A stretch of DNA of 64,000 bases from Ruminococcus sp. (GCA_031262495.1 JAISHV010000057.1:20715-84714); one strand, 5' to 3'. Shown: positions 39,405 through 48,587, numbered from the stretch's first letter. Made by a program: numbers and translations. Notes: generated from the letters alone by a model not told the origin.

Positions 39405-40260
39405 TCTGGATTTGTTCCCTTATCTTTTCGATTTCGGATTTTATATCAAGGACAATTTTAGTGACCTCAATATCCTGACATTTAGAGCCTATGGTATTAG
39501 CTTCGCGGTTCATCTCCTGTGTCAGGAAATCCGCTTTACGTCCGATGGGTTCACCCGCCTCTAAGAATGTACGGTATTGATTTATATGACTTTTGAGACG
39601 TACGGTTTCCTCAGCAACAGCCGTCTTTTCGGCGAAAATTGCCGCTTCTGTCAAAACCCTTGATTCGTCAATATTTTTGTCCGCTAAAATTTCACTGAGC
39701 TTTTTAAATAACTTTTCGCGGTATTTGGCAGTGGTATCGGGTGAAATTTTCTCAACGCTCAAAACATAATCTTCAATAAGATTAAGCCTCGCTGCAATAT
39801 CATTTTTCAGCCGTTGACCCTCTTTTTGTCTCATTTCGGAAAGTCCCGTTAAAGCTTGTGCTACCGTTTCAAGTATATCAGCGGTAACTTCATCGGTATC
39901 AGTTTCTGACTTTTCTGTAACAATTGCATCGGGGATTCGCAGTAAATCCGATAAAGAAAGGTCGTCATTAAGCCTCTTTTCGGAGCGCAGAGCATTAATG
40001 TAAGACGTAATTATCCCGTCATTAAGCGAAATCTTTATATCGGAGGTACTCTGAGACGTAATATTAATATTGACATCAATCTTCCCGCGTGAAAGCGACG
40101 ATTGAATATATGACTTAATTTTATCCTCGGCGAAAGTGTAAGAACGCGGTGTACGGACAGAAATTTCCAAGAATTTATTGTTGACGGATTTGATTTCCGC
40201 CGTAATCTCTCTGTCGTGAATTGACATTCGTGCAGAGCCGAAACCGGTCATACTGTTCAT
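39394..40260 (-). CDS. YicC family endoribonuclease-like protein
   Basis: [12 protein letters not shown]...[18 protein letters not shown]...[39 protein letters not shown]. Confidence 0.92.
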   Translation of the reverse strand: MNSMTGFGSARMSIHDREITAEIKSVNNKFLEISVRTPRSYTFAEDKIKSYIQSSLSRGKIDVNINITSQSTSDIKISLNDGIITSYINALRSEKRLNDDLSLSDLLRIPDAIVTEKSETDTDEVTADILETVAQALTGLSEMRQKEGQRLKNDIAARLNLIEDYVLSVEKISPDTTAKYREKLFKKLSEILADKNIDESRVLTEAAIFAEKTAVAEETVRLKSHINQYRTFLEAGEPIGRKADFLTQEMNREANTIGSKCQDIEVTKIVLDIKSEIEKIREQIQNVE

Positions 40261-40371
40261 AAAAGCTCCCCATAGCAAGAATTTTCAGCTATCAAAATAT
40301 TATATCACATTTAAAAACTTTTTGCAAGGGTTTGTTCACAAAAAATTAACAGTTCACAAAAAATTAACAAC

Positions 40372-40440
40372 ACAGAAGTCAGAGGTCAGAAGACAGAGGT
40401 CAGAACAGAAATCAGAAGTCAGAGGTCAGAGGACAGATAA
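40372..40440. repeat. Heptad microsatellite (CAGARRT)n
   Basis: cagaagt cagaggt cagaaga cagaggt cagaa cagaaat cagaagt cagaggt cagagga cagat. Confidence 0.85.
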
Positions 40441-40493
40441 TGAACGCCTTGTTTGTTAGCCATAATCACGTGAAAATGAATTGACAGTTTTTT

Positions 40494-40634
40494 GTAGGGG
40501 CGGGCGCCCCCGCCCGCCCGCACCACTAAAAATGTTAAGTCTTTGCTGATAAACGAAAAATTCTTTGAATCATGTTTTATTCCCAAAATCAAGCGTGTTT
40601 GGTTATGCGGGCGGGCGAGGGCGCCCGCCCCTAC
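40494..40634. repeat. 141-bp composite with inverted GTAGGGGCG hairpins (diverged interior)
   Basis: Starts GTAGGGGCGGGCGCCCCCGCCCGCCCGCAC, ends GCGGGCGGGCGAGGGCGCCCGCCCCTAC; same length as 18920 and 19371 copies. Confidence 0.88.
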
Positions 40635-40695
40635 AGGTAATAAAAATACGGCGATAAATTTTCAACCTGTTTTTTGTCAGCAGTCCAAAATTTAC

Positions 40696-40724
40696 TTGAC
40701 ATCACAACAAAAAAATGCTATAAT
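40696..40724 (+). promoter_or_regulatory. Consensus promoter TTGACA-N17-TATAAT upstream of purB
   Basis: TTGACA 40696-40701, TATAAT 40719-40724; GGAGGA SD before ATG 40770. Confidence 0.88.
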
Positions 40725-40769
40725 AAAGAAATCTAAAATGCAGTATAAACCCACGGAGGAAAAAATTTA

Positions 40770-42203
40770 ATGCCTTATAACTCCTATGAATCCCCCTTTT
40801 GCACACGTTATGCAAGTCCTGAAATGCAGTTTATTTTCTCGGCGGACAAAAAATTCTCTACATGGCGTAAACTCTGGACGGCTTTAGCCCGCGCCGAAAT
40901 GGAACTCGGTTTGCCCGTTACACAAAGTCAGGTTGATGAACTCGCGGCAAATATCTATAATATTGATTATGATATAGCATCAGAGCGTGAAAAAATTGTC
41001 CGCCATGATGTTATGGCACACGTCTACGCTTACGGCGAAGCCGCTCCGAATTCTAAGGGTATTATTCATCTCGGCGCAACTTCTTGTTATGTCGGCGACA
41101 ATACGGACATAATTATTATGAAAGAGGGGCTTGAACTTTTAAGACAAAAGCTTATTGCGGTAATTTCAAATCTGAGCGCGTTCGCACTCGAATACGCCGA
41201 TATGCCGTGTCTTGCTTACACTCATCTCCAACCTGCTCAGCTTACGACTGTCGGGAAACGCGCTTCGCTTTGGATAAACGAGTTTCTTTCGGACTATGAA
41301 GAAATACTGCACCGCATAGACAGTTTGGCACTTTTAGGTTCAAAAGGGACTACAGGCACACAGGCAAGCTTTATGGAACTCTTTGACGGCGACGGTAAAA
41401 AGGTAACCGAACTTGAACAGAAGATAGCGGATGAGATGGGATTTTCAAAGGTTATACCTGTTTAGGGGCAGACTTATTCGCGTAAAGTTGACTATAATGT
41501 TGTGTCTGTTTTAAGCGGAATAGCTCAGTCGGCGATGAAATTTGCCAATGATTTAAGAATACTTCAAAATTTCAAAGAGATGGAAGAGCCTTTTGAGAGC
41601 GGTCAAATCGGTTCATCGGCGATGCCGTATAAGCGAAATCCTATGCGGAGCGAGCGTATTTGCGCTTTAGCGCGGTATATTATGACAGATACGCTGAATC
41701 CGGCGTTTACGGCGGGTACGCAGTGGTTTGAGCGGACGCTTGATGACTCGGCGAATAAGCGTATAGCTGTTGCGGAAGCTTTTTTGGGCACTGACGCGGT
41801 GCTGGGTATTATGATTAATGTGACAGACGGACTGAAAGTCTATCCGAAGGTAATTCACCGCCGTGTGATGGCGGAGCTTCCCTTTATGGCTTCTGAAAAT
41901 ATAATGATGGATGCCGTAAAACGCGGCGGAAATCGTCAGGAACTCCACGAAAAAATCAGGACATACGCGATGGAAGCCGGAAAAAGAGTAAAAGAGGAGG
42001 GGCTTGACAACGATTTGATAGAGCGGATTGCCGCCGACCCCGAATTCAATTTAGGCAGCAGTGATATAGAAAAAATCTTAGTCCCCGAAAAGTACACAGG
42101 ACGTTCAGGCGATCAAGTAAGAGATTTTATAAAAGATTTCATAACCCCGATACTCGTGAAAAACAAAGATTTTATTAATATTAAATCGGAACTGAAAGTA
42201 TAA
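40770..42203 (+). pseudogene. purB: Adenylosuccinate lyase interrupted by a single in-frame TAG at 41463-41465 (477 codons in one frame otherwise)
   Basis: N-half MPYNSYESPFCTRYASPEMQFIFSADKKFSTWRKLW...; C-half GQTYSRKVDYNVVSVLSGIAQ...GSSAMPYKRNPMRSERICALAR. Both halves in the same frame (41502-40770 = 244 codons). Functional status unknown. Confidence 0.8.
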
Positions 42204-42358
42204 TACTAATATGCATTTAAAGAATTGATTGAATTTTTTTCATAAACGGGCGACCGAGGGCGGTCGCCCCTACAGACCAAAAAAATTATATACAATTTGT
42301 AGGGGCGGGCACCCCCGCCCGCCCGCACATCATTTCATTTTTTATTGCATATTAGTAT
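42203..42358. mobile_element. MITE-like element: 13-bp terminal inverted repeats ATACTAATATGCA/TGCATATTAGTAT enclosing two GTAGGGG hairpins
   Basis: TIRs 42203-42215 and 42346-42358, hairpins 42248-42273 and 42299-42328; homologous in inverted orientation to 59941-60057. Confidence 0.75.
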
Positions 42359-42387
42359 GATTTCTGTGTTGACATCTGTGTTGTTGT

Positions 42388-42421
42388 AAAAAAAAACTCA
42401 AACCAAAAGCGGTTTGAGTTG
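42388..42421 (-). terminator. Rho-independent terminator downstream of spoVG
   Basis: AACTCAAACC-GCTTTT-GGTTTGAGTT followed by T-run on the minus strand. Confidence 0.8.
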
Positions 42422-42510
42422 AAATAAATCTTAAATCGGCAACAAAATTGCCGTCATAACAATTACAACACGGCTAAACCGTTTGTGACGGTTCAGCCGA
42501 GTGATTGTTA

Positions 42511-42807
42511 TTATAATCCCATTTCGTCAGCTTCTGATTCAGCAGCAATTTGGTCCATATGCTGTTTATAAGCATCGAGAATCTGACTTTCGATAATGGA
42601 ACGTGCTTCAGGGCTGATGGGGTGAACAATATCCCTAAAGTTGCCGCTTTCATCTTTGCGGCTCGGCATAGCAACGAAAAGACGCTCCTCACCTTGAACG
42701 ACTTTGATGTCGTGTACAGCGAGCATACCGTCGATTGTTATGGAAATGACAGCGCGCAGTCTCCCGTCGGGGATAATTTTCCTGATTTTGATATCGGTGA
42801 TAGTCAT
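42511..42807 (-). CDS. spoVG: Septation/RNA-binding regulator SpoVG (start MTITDIKIRK)
   Basis: MTITDIKIRKIIPDGRLRAVISITIDGMLAVHDIKVVQGEERLFVAMPSRKDESGNFRDIVHPI. Confidence 0.96.
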   Translation of the reverse strand: MTITDIKIRKIIPDGRLRAVISITIDGMLAVHDIKVVQGEERLFVAMPSRKDESGNFRDIVHPISPEARSIIESQILDAYKQHMDQIAAESEADEMGL

Positions 42808-42977
42808 AACTGAATGTCCTCCTTTGAGTATTGGCATAAATTGTTTAACGTGCTGTTCTATTATTTTATTGCGCACGCAGTAAAATATACGAGGTAATTT
42901 TAGAATATGTACTTCGTAATACTCACTCGACATATTATAACAAATAAATATGTCTGAAATATAAACTCAATCTAAAG

Positions 42978-44456
42978 TTGGTGTGTTTTTTGAATAAACA
43001 TTATATGAATAATAACGAAAAAATTCAACGAAATATTAATAAAGTTGACAATTTTACCGAAAATAAGTACCATAATGCCATTAATTTTAAGCATATTCAC
43101 CTAATCGGCATCGGCGGCAGCGGAATGTACCCTTTGGCACAAATTCTCAAAAGCAATAACTTTTCTATAACCGGTTCTGACAATAATGAAACCGAAACAG
43201 TAGAAGCTGTCAGAAAAATGGGAATAAAAGTATTTATGGGTCAAAAACCCGAAAATATAATCGGGGCTGATTTAGTCGTGTATTCGGCGGCGATATCAAA
43301 AGACAACCCTGAACGGGCGGCAGCTGAAAATACCCCGGGGCTTGCCATATGGGAACGCTCGGAGCTTTTAGGAGCGATTTCGCGAATGTACCCGCTCACT
43401 GTAGGCATAAGCGGCACTCACGGGAAAACGACCTGTACATCAATGCTCACGGAGATTTTTCATGACAGCGGTGCTGATATTACGGCAGTAATCGGCGGGA
43501 AACTTAAGGCTATCGGCGGCAGCGGAATAAGCGGAAATTCCGATATATTTGTGGTTGAAAGCTGTGAGTTTAACGATACATTTTTGAAATTGTCGCCGGC
43601 GGTGTCGGTTATCTTAAATATAGACGATGACCATATGGACTATTTTAAGACGATGGATAACCTCAAGGCTTCATTCAGACATTTTGCAGACAGTGCCTCA
43701 ACCGCCGTATTCATCAACGGTGACGACGAAAATACGGTTGAGACTGTTTCCGGCATTGAAAAACCGTTGATTTCATTTGGCATGACACGAAATAACACAT
43801 ATTATCCGAAAAATATCGTAAAGGTTTCTCCCTTTACAACAACGTTTGATATTTACAAAAAACAAAATAACGAAGAAATTCTTATTACTGACATAGAAAT
43901 GCACGTCCCCGGCGAACATAATATCCTTAATGTAACCGCTGCCGCTGCAATAGCCGACTTCTTGGGCGTTAAAGCCCCCGACATAAAGCAAGGGATAAAA
44001 AATTTCCGAGGGGCAGGGCGCAGATTTGAAAAATTCGGTGAGAAGCGCGGTATTGTCGTTTGTGATGACTATGCTCACCACCCGACGGAGATTTCAGCCG
44101 TTTTAAAAACAGCTACGACAATGGGCTTTAAAAATGTTTGGGCAGTTCATCAGCCGTTCACATTCTCACGGACGAAAACCCTCTTAAATGAATTTGCCGA
44201 AGCCCTGAGCATAGCCGACAAAGTTGTACTCACAGACATATTCGGCGGACGAGAAGTCAATACATTTGACATTCACACCGAAGATTTAGGAAAACTCATA
44301 CCCGGCTGTATCTATTACCCTGAGAGCAATAAAGAGGACAATTTTAATACAGTTGCGGATTTCGTTGTGAAAAACGCCGCAGACGGGGATTTGATTATAA
44401 CCCTCGGGTGCGGTGATGCTAATAAATTGGCACGGAAGATTGTAGAATTACTGTAA
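42978..44456 (+). CDS. murC: UDP-N-acetylmuramate--L-alanine ligase
   Basis: IHLIGIGGSGMYPLAQIL, GISGTHGKTTCTSMLTEI, CDDYAHHPTEISAVL. Confidence 0.95.
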   Translation: MVCFLNKHYMNNNEKIQRNINKVDNFTENKYHNAINFKHIHLIGIGGSGMYPLAQILKSNNFSITGSDNNETETVEAVRKMGIKVFMGQKPENIIGADLVVYSAAISKDNPERAAAENTPGLAIWERSELLGAISRMYPLTVGISGTHGKTTCTSMLTEIFHDSGADITAVIGGKLKAIGGSGISGNSDIFVVESCEFNDTFLKLSPAVSVILNIDDDHMDYFKTMDNLKASFRHFADSASTAVFINGDDENTVETVSGIEKPLISFGMTRNNTYYPKNIVKVSPFTTTFDIYKKQNNEEILITDIEMHVPGEHNILNVTAAAAIADFLGVKAPDIKQGIKNFRGAGRRFEKFGEKRGIVVCDDYAHHPTEISAVLKTATTMGFKNVWAVHQPFTFSRTKTLLNEFAEALSIADKVVLTDIFGGREVNTFDIHTEDLGKLIPGCIYYPESNKEDNFNTVADFVVKNAADGDLIITLGCGDANKLARKIVELL

Positions 44457-44480
44457 AACAGAGGACAGAACACAGAATAT

Positions 44481-44509
44481 GTAGGGGCGACCGCCCTCGG
44501 TCGCCCGCT
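44481..44509. repeat. Single GTAGGGGCGACCGCCCTCGGTCGCCCGCT hairpin after a three-unit CAGANNN heptad
   Basis: cagagga cagaaca cagaatat directly precedes gtaggggcgaccgccctcggtcgcccgct. Confidence 0.85.
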
Positions 44510-44571
44510 TATTATATAATTTGCTGTATGAATTTCAAAATGAAAAATATTGTTACTGCTTTTTAGTTTTC

Positions 44572-45192
44572 TCAAAACCCGAAAATATTACGCTTACAAG
44601 GCTTTTTATAAGTCAACCCGCATTTGTTGCATTTCATTCCCGCGCATGGTTTCGGCGGATTTATACACGGCTTAGGTGTAGGCTTGCACGTTACGCAAAC
44701 GGGCTCGCACTTATATTTAAATTCCCAGTTCGCCGTAGGTTGTGACGGATATGAACAAGGCGGAACAGGCGGCGGACAGGGCGGACACGGTGGGAAATGC
44801 CCGCACGGAGGCACAGGCGGCGGACAGGGCGGCACCGGCGGGAACTGCCCGCAAGGAGGCACAGGCGGCGGACAGGGCGGTTTCGGCGGACACGGTGATT
44901 CGCAATGTCTGTTAAAAATAAATGACACACCGAAATTACTGCCCTGATGATGAAGCGGACGCGCCTCTTGGCAAAAACGAACATGACGTTCCTGCATTCG
45001 CGGCGATGAACAGTTGTCGCCCGTCACGCGCACTTTGAAATGCCCGTCAGGCAGCTCAAAAAACGCTGACCTGCTGACGGTGTCCTGATTATAATATTCC
45101 CGCCCCTCTAAATCAAGGATTGTTATGTTGTATGCGAAAACACCGTTTGAGTTTACGCATATTTCCACTGATAATGTGTTGATATCGTTCAT
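44572..45192 (-). CDS. Cys/Pro-rich repeat protein with N-terminal beta-like domain
   Basis: CPPPVPPCGQFPPVPPCPPPVPPCGHFPPCPPCPPPVPPC repeats; about 60-bp DNA repeats. Confidence 0.75.
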   Translation of the reverse strand: MNDINTLSVEICVNSNGVFAYNITILDLEGREYYNQDTVSRSAFFELPDGHFKVRVTGDNCSSPRMQERHVRFCQEARPLHHQGSNFGVSFIFNRHCESPCPPKPPCPPPVPPCGQFPPVPPCPPPVPPCGHFPPCPPCPPPVPPCSYPSQPTANWEFKYKCEPVCVTCKPTPKPCINPPKPCAGMKCNKCGLTYKKPCKRNIFGF

Positions 45193-45490
45193 AGTTTTTC
45201 TCCCATAAGTATTTAAAACATTGTATTTGTCTAATTCTTCCTCTACACTGCTATAATATTTAGTTTTTTGAAAAATGTTACTTTTAAATTTACATTGGTG
45301 TAAAATTTAGGATACGTAGTTTACAAGATGAAAACAATTCATAGTCAATTTTGAGATAAATATTGACAATTAATCAGAAGTGTGATAATCTTAATAAAGG
45401 ATTCTGTAAGTGTTTTTAAATCTGAATTTACAGTAATATTAACTGAAAAATTTTAACTTTTACCTAAAAAAATAATGGGAGAACCGTCAC

Positions 45491-47383
45491 ATGGATATCG
45501 GGAGGTTTAACCTCTGTCCGGGATGTATGAACCCCAAAACGGGCGATGATGAATGTCCTTTTTGCGGTTATGTGTATTCAGCACCTTACTTGCCGTCATA
45601 TTTAGCACCCGGAACGGTTTTAAACGACCGTTATATCATAGGGAAGCTGAAATCATATAACGGTGAGAGTGCCGATTATATCGCTTTTGATACCATCACC
45701 GAAGGAAAAGTCAATATAAAAGAATATATGCCCGACGCTATATGTACGCGTACTAAGGGCAATTCTGTAATTATAGTTGATTCTAATTTTGTGCCCCAGT
45801 ATAAGACTCTCTTATCGGAGTTTGTTTCACTGCACAAAACATTGTCAAAAATGCGCAGTATAAATCATGTTACCGCTGTAATAGATATGTTCGGCGACAA
45901 TAACACAGGCTATGCTGTTTTTGACTGTACAGGCGACCGCACACTCGGCGACTATCTCAAAGAAAATGCAGGGGAACTCTCTTTTGAAGAGACAAAACGC
46001 ATGATTCCCCCGATACTTACAACCATTTCGCTTATCCATAACGCAGGGATTATCCATCGCGGAATTTGCCCTGATAATATCCTTGTGGACAAAAACAATG
46101 AACTTGTCCTCAGGGGTTTTGCCATTTCCGAAGTGCGTACTGCCAATACTGTTTTAGCCTGTGATATAGCGGCGGGTTTTGCCGCCCCCGAACAATACAG
46201 CTCATCAAACTGGCAGGATACATGGACCGATGTTTACGGTATTTCGGCGGTTATTTACCGTATGCTTACGGGGATTACGCCGGTTGATGCTATGACACGC
46301 GCTACCACCGATACACTGATTGCCCCGGGGCTTATAAATCCGGGTGTACCTAAGCATTTTTCTGCCGCAATTATGAAAGGGCTTGCCCTGCCTCATGAAA
46401 TGCGTATTCAGACTATCACGGAACTTGTAACGCTTCTCTTTGACGAACCCGAATGGGGGAGTGAGCGGCTGTCTTCTTCAAGCACACTGTCAATCACTAT
46501 TCCCGAAGAAATTAAAAACGCCGCCAAATCAAATAAGCTCAATCCGCCTCAACCGAAAAAACCTCCCGAAGTTCGCCGCAAACCGCCTAAAAAACGCGTA
46601 AGCCGCAGAAAGATTTTTCTTGCAACTGTGGGTGTGACGTTTGTTTTAGGCTTACTTGTGCTTATGGTAATCTGGCTTATCGGGCTTGAAGATACCAGTA
46701 AAACCGAACACGACACTGCCGCTGTGTTAACAGGCGAACAAACAGGATTTTCAACATTCCGAACAATCCCTCCCGTAACAACAACCACATCCGCTCCCGT
46801 CACAACAGCCGCAGCAGAGACGACAAACGCCGCCCCGTCAATCATTATGGATAACATAACAGGTAAATATTATGAGATAATCAGTACATCCGAAGCATAT
46901 TCAAGGCTTGTATTTAACCCTGTTTATGTCTACAGTGAAACAGTCGGCAAAGGTTTTATTATCTCACAGTCAATCCCTGCCGATACGGTTTATAAAGCGG
47001 GCGATACGATAGATATTGAAGTCTCACTCGGCAGTAAGTTTGTTGTAATCCCCGATTTTATCGGGCTTACGGCGGCGGATTATTTCACATTGCTCAATGA
47101 ACGCGGCATCAAGTATGAGGAGCAGAAAATAACAAATTCAGGCATTATGGAAGGCTATGTAGCCGATATAGACCCCGATCCGGGTATGCAGCTTGATATC
47201 GAAGAGGGGCAAACGCTCATAGTCTTTGTCGCGGAAGGTGCTGTTACAACCCCGGCGACAACCACCGAACCGCTGTTCCCCGGTTTCGGCGAAGAAGAAG
47301 ATTATATTCCGGATTTCACAGATGACCTTGTAACTTATTTTGAAAATGAAAACCTCGTTTTTCCGGGTTACTTAAACGACTGA
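45491..47383 (+). CDS. Membrane-anchored kinase-like protein (predicted pseudokinase): zinc ribbon, kinase fold, TM, two PASTA-like repeats
   Basis: CPGCMNPKTGDDECPFCGY zinc ribbon; IIHRGICPDNILVD (HRD->HRG), LRGFAIS (DFG->RGF), AAPEQY; TM FLATVGVTFVLGLLVLMVIWLIGL; PASTA-like extracellular part. Confidence 0.85.
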   Translation: MDIGRFNLCPGCMNPKTGDDECPFCGYVYSAPYLPSYLAPGTVLNDRYIIGKLKSYNGESADYIAFDTITEGKVNIKEYMPDAICTRTKGNSVIIVDSNFVPQYKTLLSEFVSLHKTLSKMRSINHVTAVIDMFGDNNTGYAVFDCTGDRTLGDYLKENAGELSFEETKRMIPPILTTISLIHNAGIIHRGICPDNILVDKNNELVLRGFAISEVRTANTVLACDIAAGFAAPEQYSSSNWQDTWTDVYGISAVIYRMLTGITPVDAMTRATTDTLIAPGLINPGVPKHFSAAIMKGLALPHEMRIQTITELVTLLFDEPEWGSERLSSSSTLSITIPEEIKNAAKSNKLNPPQPKKPPEVRRKPPKKRVSRRKIFLATVGVTFVLGLLVLMVIWLIGLEDTSKTEHDTAAVLTGEQTGFSTFRTIPPVTTTTSAPVTTAAAETTNAAPSIIMDNITGKYYEIISTSEAYSRLVFNPVYVYSETVGKGFIISQSIPADTVYKAGDTIDIEVSLGSKFVVIPDFIGLTAADYFTLLNERGIKYEEQKITNSGIMEGYVADIDPDPGMQLDIEEGQTLIVFVAEGAVTTPATTTEPLFPGFGEEEDYIPDFTDDLVTYFENENLVFPGYLND

Positions 47384-47458
47384 CCCGACTTCACAGACGA
47401 CCTTGTTACCTATTTTGAAAATGAAAATTTGAAATTTCCAAATTATTTGAATGACTGA
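47309..47458. repeat. 75-bp tandem duplication of the 3' end of the kinase-like gene, including its stop codon
   Basis: 47309-47383 PDFTDDLVTYFENENLVFPGYLND* vs 47384-47458 PDFTDDLVTYFENENLKFPNYLND*. Confidence 0.95.
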
Positions 47459-47491
47459 CCCCCAGATGTAAAAATTTTAAAAGAGGACTAA

Positions 47492-48247
47492 ATGCTTGCA
47501 AAAAGAATAGTTCCATGTCTTGACGTGAGGCACGGCAAAGTTGTCAAAGGCGTAAACTTTGAGGGTGTAAAAGATGTAGGCGACCCTGTTGAACTTGCCG
47601 CAGAGTATAATCGCCAAGGTGCAGATGAATTAGTGTTTTATGATATAGTGGCTTCTCACGAAGGGCGCGGTGCTATGCTTGACATAATAAGACGCACCGC
47701 CGAAAAGGTATTCATACCGTTTTGCGTAGGCGGCGGGATTTCTGCTGTAGATGATTTCCGAGAGGTTTTACGCGCCGGAGCTGATAAAGTTTCGGTTAAT
47801 TCGGCAGCGGTAAAAAATCCGAGGATTTTATCCGATGCGGCGGATATATTCGGCTGTCAGTGCGTAGTGTTGGGTGTAGATACCAAACGTAACGGTAAAG
47901 GCGGTTACACTGTTTTCGCTAACGGCGGGCGTATTGACATGGAGATTGACCTCTTAGAGTGGGTTTATAAAGCCGAGAAATTAGGTGCGGGCGAAATTTG
48001 CCTTAATTCAATGGACACAGACGGCGTAAGAAACGGTTTTGACACCGAAATGCTTAAAGCAGTCTGCGGGGCTGTATCAATCCCTGTTATAGCCTCCGGG
48101 GGAGCGGGGAAACTCTCTGATTTTGCGGATGTGTTTTTAAATACGGGGTGCAGTGCCGCACTTGCCGCAAGCCTGTTTCATTTTAAAGAATTGACTGTAA
48201 ATGAAGTTAAGTCTGACTGCAAAAAGAAAGGCATACTTATCAGATGA
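47492..48247 (+). CDS. hisF: Imidazole glycerol phosphate synthase cyclase subunit
   Basis: [52 protein letters not shown]. Confidence 0.97.
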   Translation: MLAKRIVPCLDVRHGKVVKGVNFEGVKDVGDPVELAAEYNRQGADELVFYDIVASHEGRGAMLDIIRRTAEKVFIPFCVGGGISAVDDFREVLRAGADKVSVNSAAVKNPRILSDAADIFGCQCVVLGVDTKRNGKGGYTVFANGGRIDMEIDLLEWVYKAEKLGAGEICLNSMDTDGVRNGFDTEMLKAVCGAVSIPVIASGGAGKLSDFADVFLNTGCSAALAASLFHFKELTVNEVKSDCKKKGILIR

Positions 48248-48576
48248 ATGAAAATGAAACAATAGAATTACTGTTTAAAAAAGGTGAATTAATCCCCGCT
48301 ATTGTTCAAGACGTAAACACTAAATCCGTACTTATGCTTGCCTATATGAACCGCGAAAGCCTTAATAAAAGCCTTCAAAGCGGCTATACATGGTTTTACA
48401 GCCGCAGCAGACAGGAACTGTGGAACAAAGGCGCTACATCGGGGAATATGCAAAAAATCGTTGATATTTTTTATGACTGCGATGAAGATACATTACTTAT
48501 TACCGTAATCCCCGAGGGGGACGGCGTAGCCTGTCATACAGGCGAATATTCATGTTTTTACAGGAAGTTAAATTGA
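48244..48576 (+). CDS. hisI: Phosphoribosyl-AMP cyclohydrolase
   Basis: [39 protein letters not shown]. Confidence 0.95.
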   Translation: MNENETIELLFKKGELIPAIVQDVNTKSVLMLAYMNRESLNKSLQSGYTWFYSRSRQELWNKGATSGNMQKIVDIFYDCDEDTLLITVIPEGDGVACHTGEYSCFYRKLN

Positions 48577-48587
48577 GGGTATAAAAA

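Noticed and set aside
40331-40368. Short duplicate gttcacaaaaaattaaca x2 upstream of the heptad tract
   Set aside because: Two copies of an 18-bp AT-rich word; too little to interpret separately.
41463-41465. Genome-wide TAG reassignment or pyrrolysine insertion to explain purB
   Set aside because: rlmN and the ABC permease end in TAG at the expected position, and PurB is not a known pyrrolysine protein; no pyl genes seen in this window.
44315-44575. ORF 86 aa ending with SGRPRAVAPTYS (and similar at 59998-60207)
   Set aside because: The recurring RPRAVAPT peptide is a translation of the GTAGGGGCGACCGCCCTCGGTCGCCC hairpin, not a protein motif.
44624-44984. ORFs antisense to or out of frame with the Cys/Pro-rich gene (107 aa, 97 aa, 62 aa)
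   Set aside because: Glycine- or arginine-rich readings of the same GC-rich repeats; lack SD and coding periodicity.
47384-47458. Independent small gene encoding PDFTDDLVTYFENENLKFPNYLND
   Set aside because: No start codon or SD of its own; best seen as a duplicated tail of the preceding gene (reported as a finding).
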